Source: Pseudonocardiales bacterium
GTDB lineage: Bacteria > Actinomycetota > Actinomycetes > Mycobacteriales > Jatrophihabitantaceae
DNA length: 7,119 nt
Assembly (NCBI GenBank): GCA_030840415.1
Contig: JAVEEO010000216.1
Span: 1 to 7,119, forward strand
Direction of reading: 5' to 3'
Each line of letters begins with the position of its first letter. The stretch's first letter is position 1. This document shows positions 1 to 5,514 of the stretch, in pieces. A program made the translations under genes and the position numbers. Under the pieces are notes generated by a model. It saw only the letters and a list, made by a program, of their open reading frames with translations, was not told the origin of the DNA and searched no databases.

Positions 1-282
1 GTCTCCACTTGCCAGCACCGCGAACCGGGCCCGGTGCCGCTGTGCGAGCAGGTCGGGCTTCGCGGGCAGCAGCGGCGACGGCCAGGGGGGTCGCTCGGCC
101 GCCAGGTCGGCTGGCAGCAGCGCCAACTGCCGCTGGCTGCCCAGCACCAACTCCGCCTCGGCCAGCGCCGCCCGGGCTGCCGGGTTCAGCCCGTCCCAGC
201 CGTCGGCACCGATGCCCACCACCACGACCGGCTCGGCGGCGGGCCGCACATCGGCGTCGGCGACGGATTGGGCGTCAGGCAC
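1..282 (-). CDS. cobL: Precorrin-6Y C5,15-methyltransferase CbiE-type domain, N-terminal part, cut by the window edge
   Basis: This open frame runs off the left edge; 94 codons are visible. Translated from GTG at 282 it contains VVVVGIGADGWDGL (about residues 19-32), PAARAAL, LVLGSQRQLALLP and PWPSPLLP (about 66-73), ending in VLASGD. These are the N-terminal SAM-binding motifs of CobL/CbiE, the corrin-ring methyltransferase of cobalamin synthesis, a cytoplasmic enzyme acting on precorrin-6Y/7 intermediates. Full CobL is about 400 residues with a C-terminal CbiT decarboxylase domain; whether that is present cannot be seen. An in-frame TAG at 304-306 (the permease stop) bounds the start. GTG at 282 is the first start; GTG at 249 is a credible alternative closer to the conserved domain, and neither has a strong ribosome site. 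It follows the permease by only 21 bases on the same strand, so read-through is possible, but its function looks unrelated to the peptide cassette. Confidence -1.
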   Translation of the reverse strand, partial: MPDAQSVADADVRPAAEPVVVVGIGADGWDGLNPAARAALAEAELVLGSQRQLALLPADLAAERPPWPSPLLPAKPDLLAQRHRARFAVLASGD

Positions 283-303
283 AGCGTGCAGTCTGCCGCA
301 GGG

Positions 304-3057
304 CTACTCGGCGGTCAGCGAGGGCGTCCGGACCAGCAGTGGCAGCGACAGCGCCGCCAGTACCGTCGCCAGCACGCTGAGCAGGGTGCCGGCCAGCGCG
401 GTGAGCCCGGCCAGCAGCCACAGGCTGCCCGGCACCGAGTCCGCCAGCACGGCGGTGACCGCCAGCCCCAGCCCGGAGCCGGCCAGCGCCCCGGCCAGGC
501 CGAGCAGCGCCCCCTCGGCGACGATCAGCCGGACCAGCTGGCGGGAAGTCCAACCGACCGCCCGCAGCAACGACAGGTCCTCCCGGCGCTCGCGCATGTT
601 CAGGTAGCTGACGTCGGCGACCGCCACCGCCGCCAGCAGCAGCGTGAGCACGACGGCAAGGTAGTCCACCCGGCGGGCCTGCAGCGAGATCGCATCGCCG
701 AGCACGCTGCCGACCACGCTGCCCCGGAAGGCCACCGTGATGGCCAGCAGCAGCGTCAGGCCCGCCGAGCCGACGCCGACCGCGGCCATCCCCAGCCCGG
801 TCCGGCCCGGTTCGGCACGCAGGTTCCGGTACGCCAGTTGCGAGAGCCCGCGCAGTCGCCGCAGTCGGCCGTCGCGGCCGCCCGCGGTGCCGCCGGTGGC
901 GGGCATGCCCGGCAACGGCACCGGCACCGAGGCCCGCCACACCGGCCAGGCGGCGGCCAGCAGCGTTATCGCCAGCGCGGCCGGCACCGCGGCCAGGGCC
1001 CGGCCGGTGCTCACCGGCGTGCCGAGGAACCGCCCGCCGACCACGGCCACCAGCGCTCCGAGCAGCCCGGCCCCGGCACCGATCACCGCCATCTCGCCCA
1101 GCAGCAACCGCATCAGTTGGCCGCGGGTCCAGCCCAGGCAGCTCAGGGTGGACAGCTCCATCCTGGGCGAACGGGCCGCCGCCCCGGCCGCGTTGGCGAC
1201 GAACACCCCGCAGACCACCAGCACCAGGGCGAACAGCAGCGCGCTCTTGCGATCGATCGCCCGCAGCGCCTGCACCACCACGCCCTTGCGCTGCCACTGC
1301 TCGCTCAGCCGCAGGGCCGGCCGGCCGGCTGCGCCCGCCGGCAGCACGAGCTGGCGGCTGGTGGGGGCACTGCCCACCGTCACGTCGACGTCCAGGCCGG
1401 TCGCGCCGGCGATCGCCTCGGCGACCAGCCGGACCCGCTCACGACTCACCGGGTCGGTGCCGCGCACCCCGGCCACCCGGACCCGCACGGCGCTGATCGG
1501 GGCCGTCGACCGGCTGACGTTGTCGAAGGCGGCGGGATCGGTGAACACCGAGGCGGCGTCGAGGGAGGTGAACAGGGTCGGCGCGGGCAGCAGGTAACCG
1601 GCCGGGTTGCTGTCCGGCGCGAGGGGCTGAGCGTGCAGCCGTTCCCGGCTGGCCGGATCGGCCGGCGCCAGCGGCTGGGTGCGGTAACCGCCCAGCAACT
1701 CGGCCGAGCCGCCGGCCCGTACGGAGTTCAGCCGGGACTGGTCGAAGGTGCCCACCACCGCCAGCCGGGGCGCGCCGAACGGCGATTCGCTGACCGCCCG
1801 GGCCGGGTGCTGGCTGAGCCGGCGGAAGGAGGTGTCACCGGCATCGGGCGGCACCAGCACGGAGGCCTGGTACTGCACCGGGGCCCGCCAGACGCTGGGC
1901 GGGTTGGTCACCGGGATCGGCCGCAGCGTGCCGTCCGGGTCGGTGCGGTATCGAACCGGTCCGCTGGTCCAGTAGCTGTCCACGATCCGGGGTTCCGGAG
2001 CCCCGAGGCTGCTCGACAGCAGCTGCCGATAGGCCGTTGCCGCTGAGATCGAGAGGTGCCGGACCTCGGTGCCGCCGCCGTTCTCCAGCAGCGCGTCCAG
2101 CTCGTCGATGCGCAGGCCGGTGGCCGCCTTCGCCGTCGCTGCCGGCGGCAGCCGCTCGATGCTGACCTCGTCCCGGTCGTCGAAGTCGCCCTGTTCGGCC
2201 ATCAGAACCGGGACGCCCGGCCCCGCGCGACCCGGTACCGTGCCGCGCTCGGGCAGGTAGCTCCCCTGCCCGAGCGCGGTGTCCAGGCCGGACAGCCCCG
2301 CCTCCTGCGCCGGGTCGATCGCGGCGAGCAGGAAGGGGAACGTCCACTGCACCACGATGCCGGCGTGGCCGGCAGGCAGCGGGCCGGTCCCCCCTCCGTC
2401 CGGGCCGTTCTGCCGGGACCAGCAGGTTCCGGTGCGCTTGCTGCGCACCGCGAGCGGGCTGAGCCGGGACTTCGGCCGGACCGGGCAGACCAGCCGCTGC
2501 CGGCCGTCGGGCCCTGCCACCAGGACACCCGGCACCCCGGCACCCGGTCCCACCACGTGCACCGGTGCTCTGCTGACGTAGCTGTAGCTGATCGCCGGCT
2601 CGGCGAAGCTGGTCAGCCCGCGCGCGGTCTTGCGGGTGATCGAGGCGGTGAACAGTTGCTGGTCGCCGGGGCCGAGCCGATCGGTGAGGTCGAGCGGGAT
2701 CTGCACGGTCTGCAGGACGTAGCCGACCATCGCGATCGGGGCCGCCACCTGGACCCCGGCCAACTGCTGGATCCGGTGCCACTGCGCCAGCGTGATGCCG
2801 CCGAACTGCCCGGACAGGAAGTTCGCGCGGACCAGGCCCTCACGCTCTTCCAGGGCGGTGCGCGAACCGGCCGGCCGCACCAGGATGTCGTAGTCCGGGC
2901 TGGCCTGCGCGCTGACCCGGCCGCGCAGCGCCAGGCGTTGCTCGGCGACCTGCCCGGTGAGCACGACGAAGGCGGTGGTGGCCGCGGCGATCCCCAACAT
3001 CAGCGCGATCACCCGCAACCGGTTGACCCGCAGCCGCACCAGCAGCAGATGGATCAC
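304..3057 (-). CDS. FtsX/MacB-type ABC transporter permease with one large extracytoplasmic domain
   Basis: A 917-residue membrane protein. One membrane segment lies near residues 15-37, followed by an extracytoplasmic domain of about 560 residues (38-600). Seven more segments follow near 605-628, 648-675, 685-707, 755-777, 798-820, 841-870 and 878-905. The two C-terminal blocks each carry the FtsX-style motif after a helix (SPRMELSTLSCLGWTRGQL at about 630-648; RREDLSLLRAVGWTSRQL at about 824-841), so this is a tandem FtsX permease. The second half lacks its own ectodomain. Such permeases act with a MacB/LolD-type ATPase; the candidate partner is encoded at 4696-5460. The ectodomain has only two cysteines (C191, C212). 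Start: GTG at 3057 is the only in-frame start after the stop of the preceding gene, but it has no visible ribosome site and may depend on coupling. A substrate cannot be assigned; export of, or immunity to, the neighbouring cysteine-rich peptide is an inference from position. Confidence -1.
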   Translation of the reverse strand: MIHLLLVRLRVNRLRVIALMLGIAAATTAFVVLTGQVAEQRLALRGRVSAQASPDYDILVRPAGSRTALEEREGLVRANFLSGQFGGITLAQWHRIQQLAGVQVAAPIAMVGYVLQTVQIPLDLTDRLGPGDQQLFTASITRKTARGLTSFAEPAISYSYVSRAPVHVVGPGAGVPGVLVAGPDGRQRLVCPVRPKSRLSPLAVRSKRTGTCWSRQNGPDGGGTGPLPAGHAGIVVQWTFPFLLAAIDPAQEAGLSGLDTALGQGSYLPERGTVPGRAGPGVPVLMAEQGDFDDRDEVSIERLPPAATAKAATGLRIDELDALLENGGGTEVRHLSISAATAYRQLLSSSLGAPEPRIVDSYWTSGPVRYRTDPDGTLRPIPVTNPPSVWRAPVQYQASVLVPPDAGDTSFRRLSQHPARAVSESPFGAPRLAVVGTFDQSRLNSVRAGGSAELLGGYRTQPLAPADPASRERLHAQPLAPDSNPAGYLLPAPTLFTSLDAASVFTDPAAFDNVSRSTAPISAVRVRVAGVRGTDPVSRERVRLVAEAIAGATGLDVDVTVGSAPTSRQLVLPAGAAGRPALRLSEQWQRKGVVVQALRAIDRKSALLFALVLVVCGVFVANAAGAAARSPRMELSTLSCLGWTRGQLMRLLLGEMAVIGAGAGLLGALVAVVGGRFLGTPVSTGRALAAVPAALAITLLAAAWPVWRASVPVPLPGMPATGGTAGGRDGRLRRLRGLSQLAYRNLRAEPGRTGLGMAAVGVGSAGLTLLLAITVAFRGSVVGSVLGDAISLQARRVDYLAVVLTLLLAAVAVADVSYLNMRERREDLSLLRAVGWTSRQLVRLIVAEGALLGLAGALAGSGLGLAVTAVLADSVPGSLWLLAGLTALAGTLLSVLATVLAALSLPLLVRTPSLTAE
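2243..2279. repeat. Perfect 15-bp inverted repeat inside the permease gene
   Basis: Bases 2243-2257 (CCGCGCTCGGGCAGG) and 2265-2279 (CCTGCCCGAGCGCGG) are exact reverse complements around a 7-base loop (2258-2264). They lie within permease codons 260-272 in the ectodomain. In the minus-strand mRNA this would be a very stable GC-rich hairpin. No run of T follows on either strand, so it does not look like a classical intrinsic terminator. Confidence -1.
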
Positions 3058-3086
3058 AGCTGGTGGCGGCCGCGGGCGGGGGTCAT
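3054..3086 (-). other. Possible 10-codon upstream mini-ORF coupled to the permease start
   Basis: In the 60-base gap between the thioredoxin-like gene and the permease gene, ATG at 3086 opens a frame reading MTPARGRHQL. Its TGA stop (3054-3056) overlaps the permease GTG (3055-3057) as GTGA. The permease start has no recognisable ribosome site of its own, so termination and re-initiation is conceivable. The mini-ORF has only a distant GAGG (about 14 bases upstream), so this is a weak call. Confidence -1.
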
Positions 3087-3117
3087 CGGGACAGTGTGAA
3101 CCTCGCCGATGCCGGTG

Positions 3118-3666
3118 TCACTGCGGTTGCGGCTGCGGCAGATCCCGCACCGAATGGCCGGTGGCCAGCACCGCCCCGGTCTCGGAGACCAGCACGTAGG
3201 ACGGGAACACCGTGATGCGGTACGCGGCCGCGATCTCGCCGGCCTCCGGCTCGACAACGATCGTGGCCACGCCGGTCAGCCGCTGCTCGAGGTCGACGCC
3301 CCGCTGCCGCTCGCCCAGGATCACGGCGATCAGCCGCTGCGGATCGGCGAACCGGCTGGCGTAGTCGCTCAGCAGCGGCAGGTTTTCCCGGCAGCCCCGG
3401 CAGCCGCTGGACAGGAACGCCAGCAGATAGCCCCGGCCGGCCAGTTCGGCGGTGTCGAGCAGCGCCGCGGTGTTGGTGCGCGTCCGGATCGGGGGCGCCG
3501 GACTGGCGAGGTCAGGACCGCTCGGCGGCAGTGCGGCCGGCGTTGCCCGCGGTTGCTGCTGTTGGCTCTGCGATGCCGGCAGCGAGCGCAGCAGCAACAA
3601 CGAGATCGTCAGTGCCAGGGTGGCGACCAGGGCGGCGTAGACCACCAGCACGCCGTCGATCGTCAT
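3118..3666 (-). CDS. Membrane-anchored thioredoxin-fold protein (MauD/TlpA-like) with a CRGC active site
   Basis: A 182-residue protein. Residues 4-27 form a membrane anchor, residues 30-65 a Gln/Pro/Ala-rich linker, and residues from about 66 a thioredoxin fold. The segment GYLLAFLSSGCRGCRENLPLL places the redox pair C89-x-x-C92 at the expected site after a beta strand. ITVFPSYVLV supplies the cis-proline (P155) that packs against the active site. The layout of N-terminal anchor plus thioredoxin domain matches MauD, which partners MauE in disulfide formation in the methylamine dehydrogenase small subunit; TlpA/ResA proteins are the alternative. The ATG at 3666 overlaps the stop of the MauE-like gene as ATGA, so the two are translationally coupled and presumably work together on the outer face of the membrane. 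The likely client, by position, is the eight-cysteine peptide two genes upstream. Whether it oxidises, reduces or isomerises disulfides cannot be told from sequence. Confidence -1.
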   Translation of the reverse strand: MTIDGVLVVYAALVATLALTISLLLLRSLPASQSQQQQPRATPAALPPSGPDLASPAPPIRTRTNTAALLDTAELAGRGYLLAFLSSGCRGCRENLPLLSDYASRFADPQRLIAVILGERQRGVDLEQRLTGVATIVVEPEAGEIAAAYRITVFPSYVLVSETGAVLATGHSVRDLPQPQPQ

Positions 3667-4241
3667 CGCCGGCCGGCCCTGAGCCGAGCCGGGCCCGGCA
3701 TCGACCCGGTGGCCGGCCGGTCGATGAACCGTGCCACCAGGGCCCGCAGTGGCCGGGCCTGCCAGACCAGCACCGAGCCGACCAGGACGGACAGGACCGC
3801 GGCCAGCGCCACCGGCGGCGGGGCTGTCGCGCCCGGCTGCCGCACGCCGGCGGCCAGCAGTAGCGCGGCCAGGGTGAGCAGACCGTTGCGCAGCACGGTT
3901 CGCCGGCCGAGCTCGGCCCCGCCGCCGCCCAAGCAGTTACACCGGTAACCCCGCCGTTGTGCCGCCAGCAGCGCCACTCCCACGGTCAGGCAACCGAACT
4001 GCAGCGTGGCCAGCACCGCCGCGGCCGGGACCGACGGCGGCAGCGCCAGCAACAGCGCGGTCACCCCCTCGCCGGCCACCCAGGCGGTGGCCAGCGGCCG
4101 GGCCTTCGGCAGCCGCAGGCCTTGTTCCAGCGCGTACTCGAACTCCTCTCTGGCTGAGCGGTTCCACGCCTTGCCGGCCGCGGCCACCGCCAGCACCAGG
4201 ATCAACAAGCACCGGACGAACATCAAGGCATAACCGAACAC
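3663..4241 (-). CDS. MauE/DoxX-like redox-associated integral membrane protein
   Basis: A 192-residue protein with about five hydrophobic segments (near 5-24, 50-69, 73-94, 117-134 and 143-160) and a basic C-terminal tail. Early features (AGKAWNR near 22-28, an amphipathic stretch EEFEYALEQG, then a glycine-containing helix) and the motif RCNCLGGGG at 100-108, with C101-x-C103, fit the MauE family. MauE is required with MauD for maturation of the disulfide-rich methylamine dehydrogenase small subunit and is thought to pass electrons across the membrane. Other cysteines are C11 and C84. I start the gene at GTG 4241 because a G-rich ribosome site (4246-4254) sits just ahead; ATG at 4223 lacks one, and an upstream in-frame start would overlap the peptide gene in another frame. 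It lies 31 bases after the peptide stop and overlaps the thioredoxin-like gene by four bases. Family assignment is fairly confident; the client is inferred. Confidence -1.
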   Translation of the reverse strand: MFGYALMFVRCLLILVLAVAAAGKAWNRSAREEFEYALEQGLRLPKARPLATAWVAGEGVTALLLALPPSVPAAAVLATLQFGCLTVGVALLAAQRRGYRCNCLGGGGAELGRRTVLRNGLLTLAALLLAAGVRQPGATAPPPVALAAVLSVLVGSVLVWQARPLRALVARFIDRPATGSMPGPARLRAGRR

Positions 4242-4245
4242 GGCA

Positions 4246-4254
4246 CTTCCCCCC
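4246..4254 (-). promoter_or_regulatory. Ribosome binding site of the MauE-like gene
   Basis: On the minus strand the sequence GGGGGGAAG lies 4 bases before GTG 4241, with 7 bases from the G run to the start. It decides the start in favour of GTG 4241 over ATG 4223. Confidence -1.
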
Positions 4255-4271
4255 GTCGAACAAGGCCGCGG

Positions 4272-4287
4272 ATCAGCAGCTGCTGAT
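4272..4287. repeat. 16-bp perfect palindrome across the peptide stop codon
   Basis: ATCAGCAGCTGCTGAT is its own reverse complement and covers the last three codons (Ser, Ser, Cys) and the TGA of the peptide gene. As RNA it could fold into a 6-bp stem with a 4-base loop. It might stabilise or partly terminate the peptide message ahead of the MauE-like gene, favouring peptide over maturation proteins; there is no T tract, so full termination is unlikely. Confidence -1.
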
Positions 4288-4476
4288 GTCCACCCAGGCA
4301 TCACAGACCAGGATGCAGTCCGGCGTGTAGCAGCACTGCCTGCGGTAATAGCGATGGTTGGTGCAGACGTACTCAAAAACGCAGTCCGGCGCGCAACCGT
4401 CGGTAATCGGGTTTCCGGGGTCGCGAACGGGCCGCACCGACAAGGCCTGCATTGCGCGACTGAGCATAGCGGTCAT
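4273..4476 (-). CDS. Small eight-cysteine peptide, probable precursor of a disulfide-rich secreted peptide
   Basis: A 67-residue protein I do not recognise as a named family. The first 27 residues contain no cysteine and look leader-like (MTAMLSRAMQALSVRPVRDP, then GNPITDG). The remaining 40 residues hold eight cysteines at 28, 32, 38, 48, 49, 54, 58 and 67, the last being the C-terminal residue. Spacing is C-x3-C-x5-C-x9-CC-x4-C-x3-C-x8-C. There is an internal near-repeat, CAPDC followed by V...VC and CYTPDC followed by I..VC. No Sec or Tat signal and no hydrophobic segment are visible. ATG 4476 is supported by AAGGGGA (4484-4490) seven bases upstream and by a promoter at 4519-4547. It is the first gene of an apparent operon with the MauE-like, thioredoxin-like and permease genes. 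Composition is less GC-rich than its neighbours. The even cysteine number and redox neighbours suggest up to four disulfides; antimicrobial, signalling and metal-binding roles are all possible. Confidence -1.
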   Translation of the reverse strand: MTAMLSRAMQALSVRPVRDPGNPITDGCAPDCVFEYVCTNHRYYRRQCCYTPDCILVCDAWVDISSC

Positions 4477-4518
4477 TTGAGAATCCCCTTGCTGTGGTTG
4501 GACATTTGAATTTCAAGA

Positions 4519-4547
4519 ACGTTAGGCAGAGAAGTACATTTGGTCAA
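4519..4547 (-). promoter_or_regulatory. Vegetative-type promoter of the peptide operon
   Basis: On the minus strand, TTGACC (4542-4547) and TAACGT (4519-4524) are separated by exactly 17 bases, a good match to the main actinobacterial sigma factor pattern (TTGAC-n17/18-TAnnnT). Transcription would begin near 4512, leaving a leader of about 36 bases before ATG 4476, which contains the ribosome site. The surrounding 80 bases are notably AT-rich for this window. A TTGAA-T-TTCAA dyad (4506-4516) lies over the predicted start of transcription. Confidence -1.
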
Positions 4548-4549
4548 GT

Positions 4550-4566
4550 TGCATTGTTACAACGCA
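4550..4566. promoter_or_regulatory. Candidate operator dyad next to the peptide promoter
   Basis: The 17-base sequence TGCATTGTTACAACGCA has the symmetric form TGC-n-TTGT-n-ACAA-n-GCA. It begins 3 bases upstream of the -35 hexamer, with its centre about 46 bases before the predicted transcription start, a usual place for an activator or repressor site. The binding protein is unknown; the neighbouring PadR protein is one candidate. Confidence -1.
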
Positions 4567-4573
4567 GCGTGCG

Positions 4574-4589
4574 GTGATTAATGGATCAC
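4574..4589. promoter_or_regulatory. Second dyad upstream of the peptide promoter
   Basis: GTGAT and ATCAC form a perfect 5-bp inverted repeat around six bases (TAATGG). Its centre is about 23 bases from the centre of the preceding dyad, roughly two helical turns. It could be a second regulator site; it does not have the six-base spacing of a TGTGA/TCACA Crp-type site. Confidence -1.
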
Positions 4590-4622
4590 AGTGCGTACGG
4601 GCCACCTGGAAGTGGCTCCGGC

Positions 4623-4651
4623 TGCAGTCAGAGAGAATCGTCGTGCAGTCA
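4623..4651. repeat. Direct repeat TGCAGTCA, 21-base period
   Basis: TGCAGTCA occurs at 4623-4630 and 4644-4651, two helical turns apart, in the spacer between the ATPase stop and the peptide promoter. This is a possible regulator site but is short enough to be chance. The rest of the 4590-4695 stretch shows no gene I can support. Confidence -1.
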
Positions 4652-4671
4652 AGCCGCGGCCGGGCGGGATG

Positions 4672-4717
4672 CCGGGATCAGCGGGCGGCGCGGAGTCAGC
4701 CCGGTCCGCTGATCCGG
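4672..4717 (-). terminator. Hairpin over the end of the ATPase gene, possible terminator
   Basis: CCGG-G-ATCAGCGG (4672-4684) pairs with CCGCTGATCCGG (4706-4717), giving 12 base pairs with one bulged base (4676) and a 21-base loop that contains the ATPase stop codon. GGGC/GCCC can pair further inside. It may end or stabilise the ATPase message before the separately promoted peptide gene. No T tract follows, so factor-independent termination is uncertain. Confidence -1.
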
Positions 4718-5460
4718 CGCAGCGTGCTGTCCGGATCGGCTCCGGTCAGGTCGCGGTCGCCGACCAGCCGGCCGTCCAGGAGCTCGACCAAACGCTGGCA
4801 CTGGCTGGCGACCGTGCTGTCATGCGTCGCCAGCAGCAGCGTCATGCCGTGCTCGGCCTGCAACTCGGTCAGCAGGTCCAGGATCTCCTCGCCGGTCCGG
4901 GAGTCGAGGTTGCCGGTCGGCTCGTCGGCCAGCAGCAGTCGCGGCCGGTTCACCAGCGCCCGCGCGATCGCCACCCGCTGCTGCTGACCGCCGGACAGCT
5001 CACGGGCCAGCACGCCGGCCTGATCGGCCAGTCCGACCGCCGCCAGGAGATCGCGACCGCGCTCCTGTTTGTCGAAGTCGACCCGCAGTGGCAACACCGG
5101 AGTTATCACGTTGTCCAGGGCGGAAAGGTTGTTCAGCAGGTGATAGCGCTGAAAGACAAACCCGACACTGCCGCGAAAGTAGGCCGAATGCCTGCTGGAC
5201 AGCCGTCCTATGTCCACCCCGTCGACTACGATGCGCCCGGAATCGGGAATGTCCAGGCCGCCGATCAGCTGCAGCAGGGTGGACTTTCCGGCGCCGGACG
5301 GGCCGGTGACTGCAACGATTTGACCGGGCCAGATGGTCAGGGAGACCTCTGCCAGCGAGGTGACGGTGGCTCGTCCCTGGCGCCGGGTCTTGGTGACCGA
5401 CGCCAGTTCGACTCGCGCCCCGGTACGCCCTCCGGCGGGTGCGCCCGCTGTTGACTCCAC
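4696..5460 (-). CDS. ABC transporter ATP-binding protein, MacB/LolD type
   Basis: A 254-residue cytoplasmic ATPase with every catalytic motif: Walker A GPSGAGKST (53-61), Q-loop Q104 in FVFQRYHLL, signature LSGGQQQR (155-162), Walker B LLLADE (D179, E180) followed by PTGNLDS, and the switch histidine H213 in ATHD. The FQRYHLLNNLSALDNV and LADEPTGNLDS segments are typical of ATPases that drive FtsX-type permeases (MacB, LolD, FtsE). The probable partner is the permease at 304-3057, which lies on the same strand but beyond the peptide and redox genes, an unusual separation. GTG 5460 is chosen because AAGGAGGTG ends 5 bases upstream; further in-frame extension would run through the divergent PadR gene. 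It shares an 84-base divergent intergenic region with PadR and so may be its main regulated target. Confidence -1.
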   Translation of the reverse strand: MESTAGAPAGGRTGARVELASVTKTRRQGRATVTSLAEVSLTIWPGQIVAVTGPSGAGKSTLLQLIGGLDIPDSGRIVVDGVDIGRLSSRHSAYFRGSVGFVFQRYHLLNNLSALDNVITPVLPLRVDFDKQERGRDLLAAVGLADQAGVLARELSGGQQQRVAIARALVNRPRLLLADEPTGNLDSRTGEEILDLLTELQAEHGMTLLLATHDSTVASQCQRLVELLDGRLVGDRDLTGADPDSTLRRISGPG

Positions 5461-5465
5461 CGCCC

Positions 5466-5474
5466 CACCTCCTT
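5466..5474 (-). promoter_or_regulatory. Strong ribosome binding site of the ABC ATPase gene
   Basis: On the minus strand AAGGAGGTG is a near-perfect anti-16S match, 7 bases from AAGGAGG to GTG 5460. It fixes the start and excludes the longer frame that overlaps padR. Confidence -1.
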
Positions 5475-5514
5475 CCGGCACCGCGTGCGACCGGTCTTGG
5501 CCAGTAGCCCGCAC

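Noticed and set aside
1316..1332. Run of GGCC/CCGG tetramers
   Set aside because: It lies in permease codons for Ala, Gly, Arg and Pro and is ordinary GC-rich coding sequence.
34..2046. Long open frame on the plus strand, 670 codons
   Set aside because: It lies opposite the FtsX permease and cobL, its product is a low-complexity Gln/Arg/Gly/Pro/His mixture with no domain pattern, and such antisense frames are common in GC-rich DNA.
3663..4376. Longer version of the MauE-like protein starting at 4376
   Set aside because: The extra 45 residues overlap the peptide gene in another frame, have no family character, and a good ribosome site precedes GTG 4241.
4273..4476. Peptide as a methylamine dehydrogenase light chain (MauA)
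   Set aside because: MauA is larger, with a twin-arginine-type leader, many more cysteines and two tryptophans that form the cofactor; this peptide has one tryptophan, no such leader and no partner large subunit nearby.
4273..4476. Peptide as a lanthipeptide or thiopeptide precursor
   Set aside because: No LanB/LanC/LanM, YcaO or radical SAM gene is in the window, and serine/threonine is sparse in the core, which does not support thioether rings.
4573..4590. Crp/GlxR-type site (TGTGA-n6-TCACA)
   Set aside because: The half sites GGTGA and TCACA are 8 bases apart rather than 6, so the match fails.
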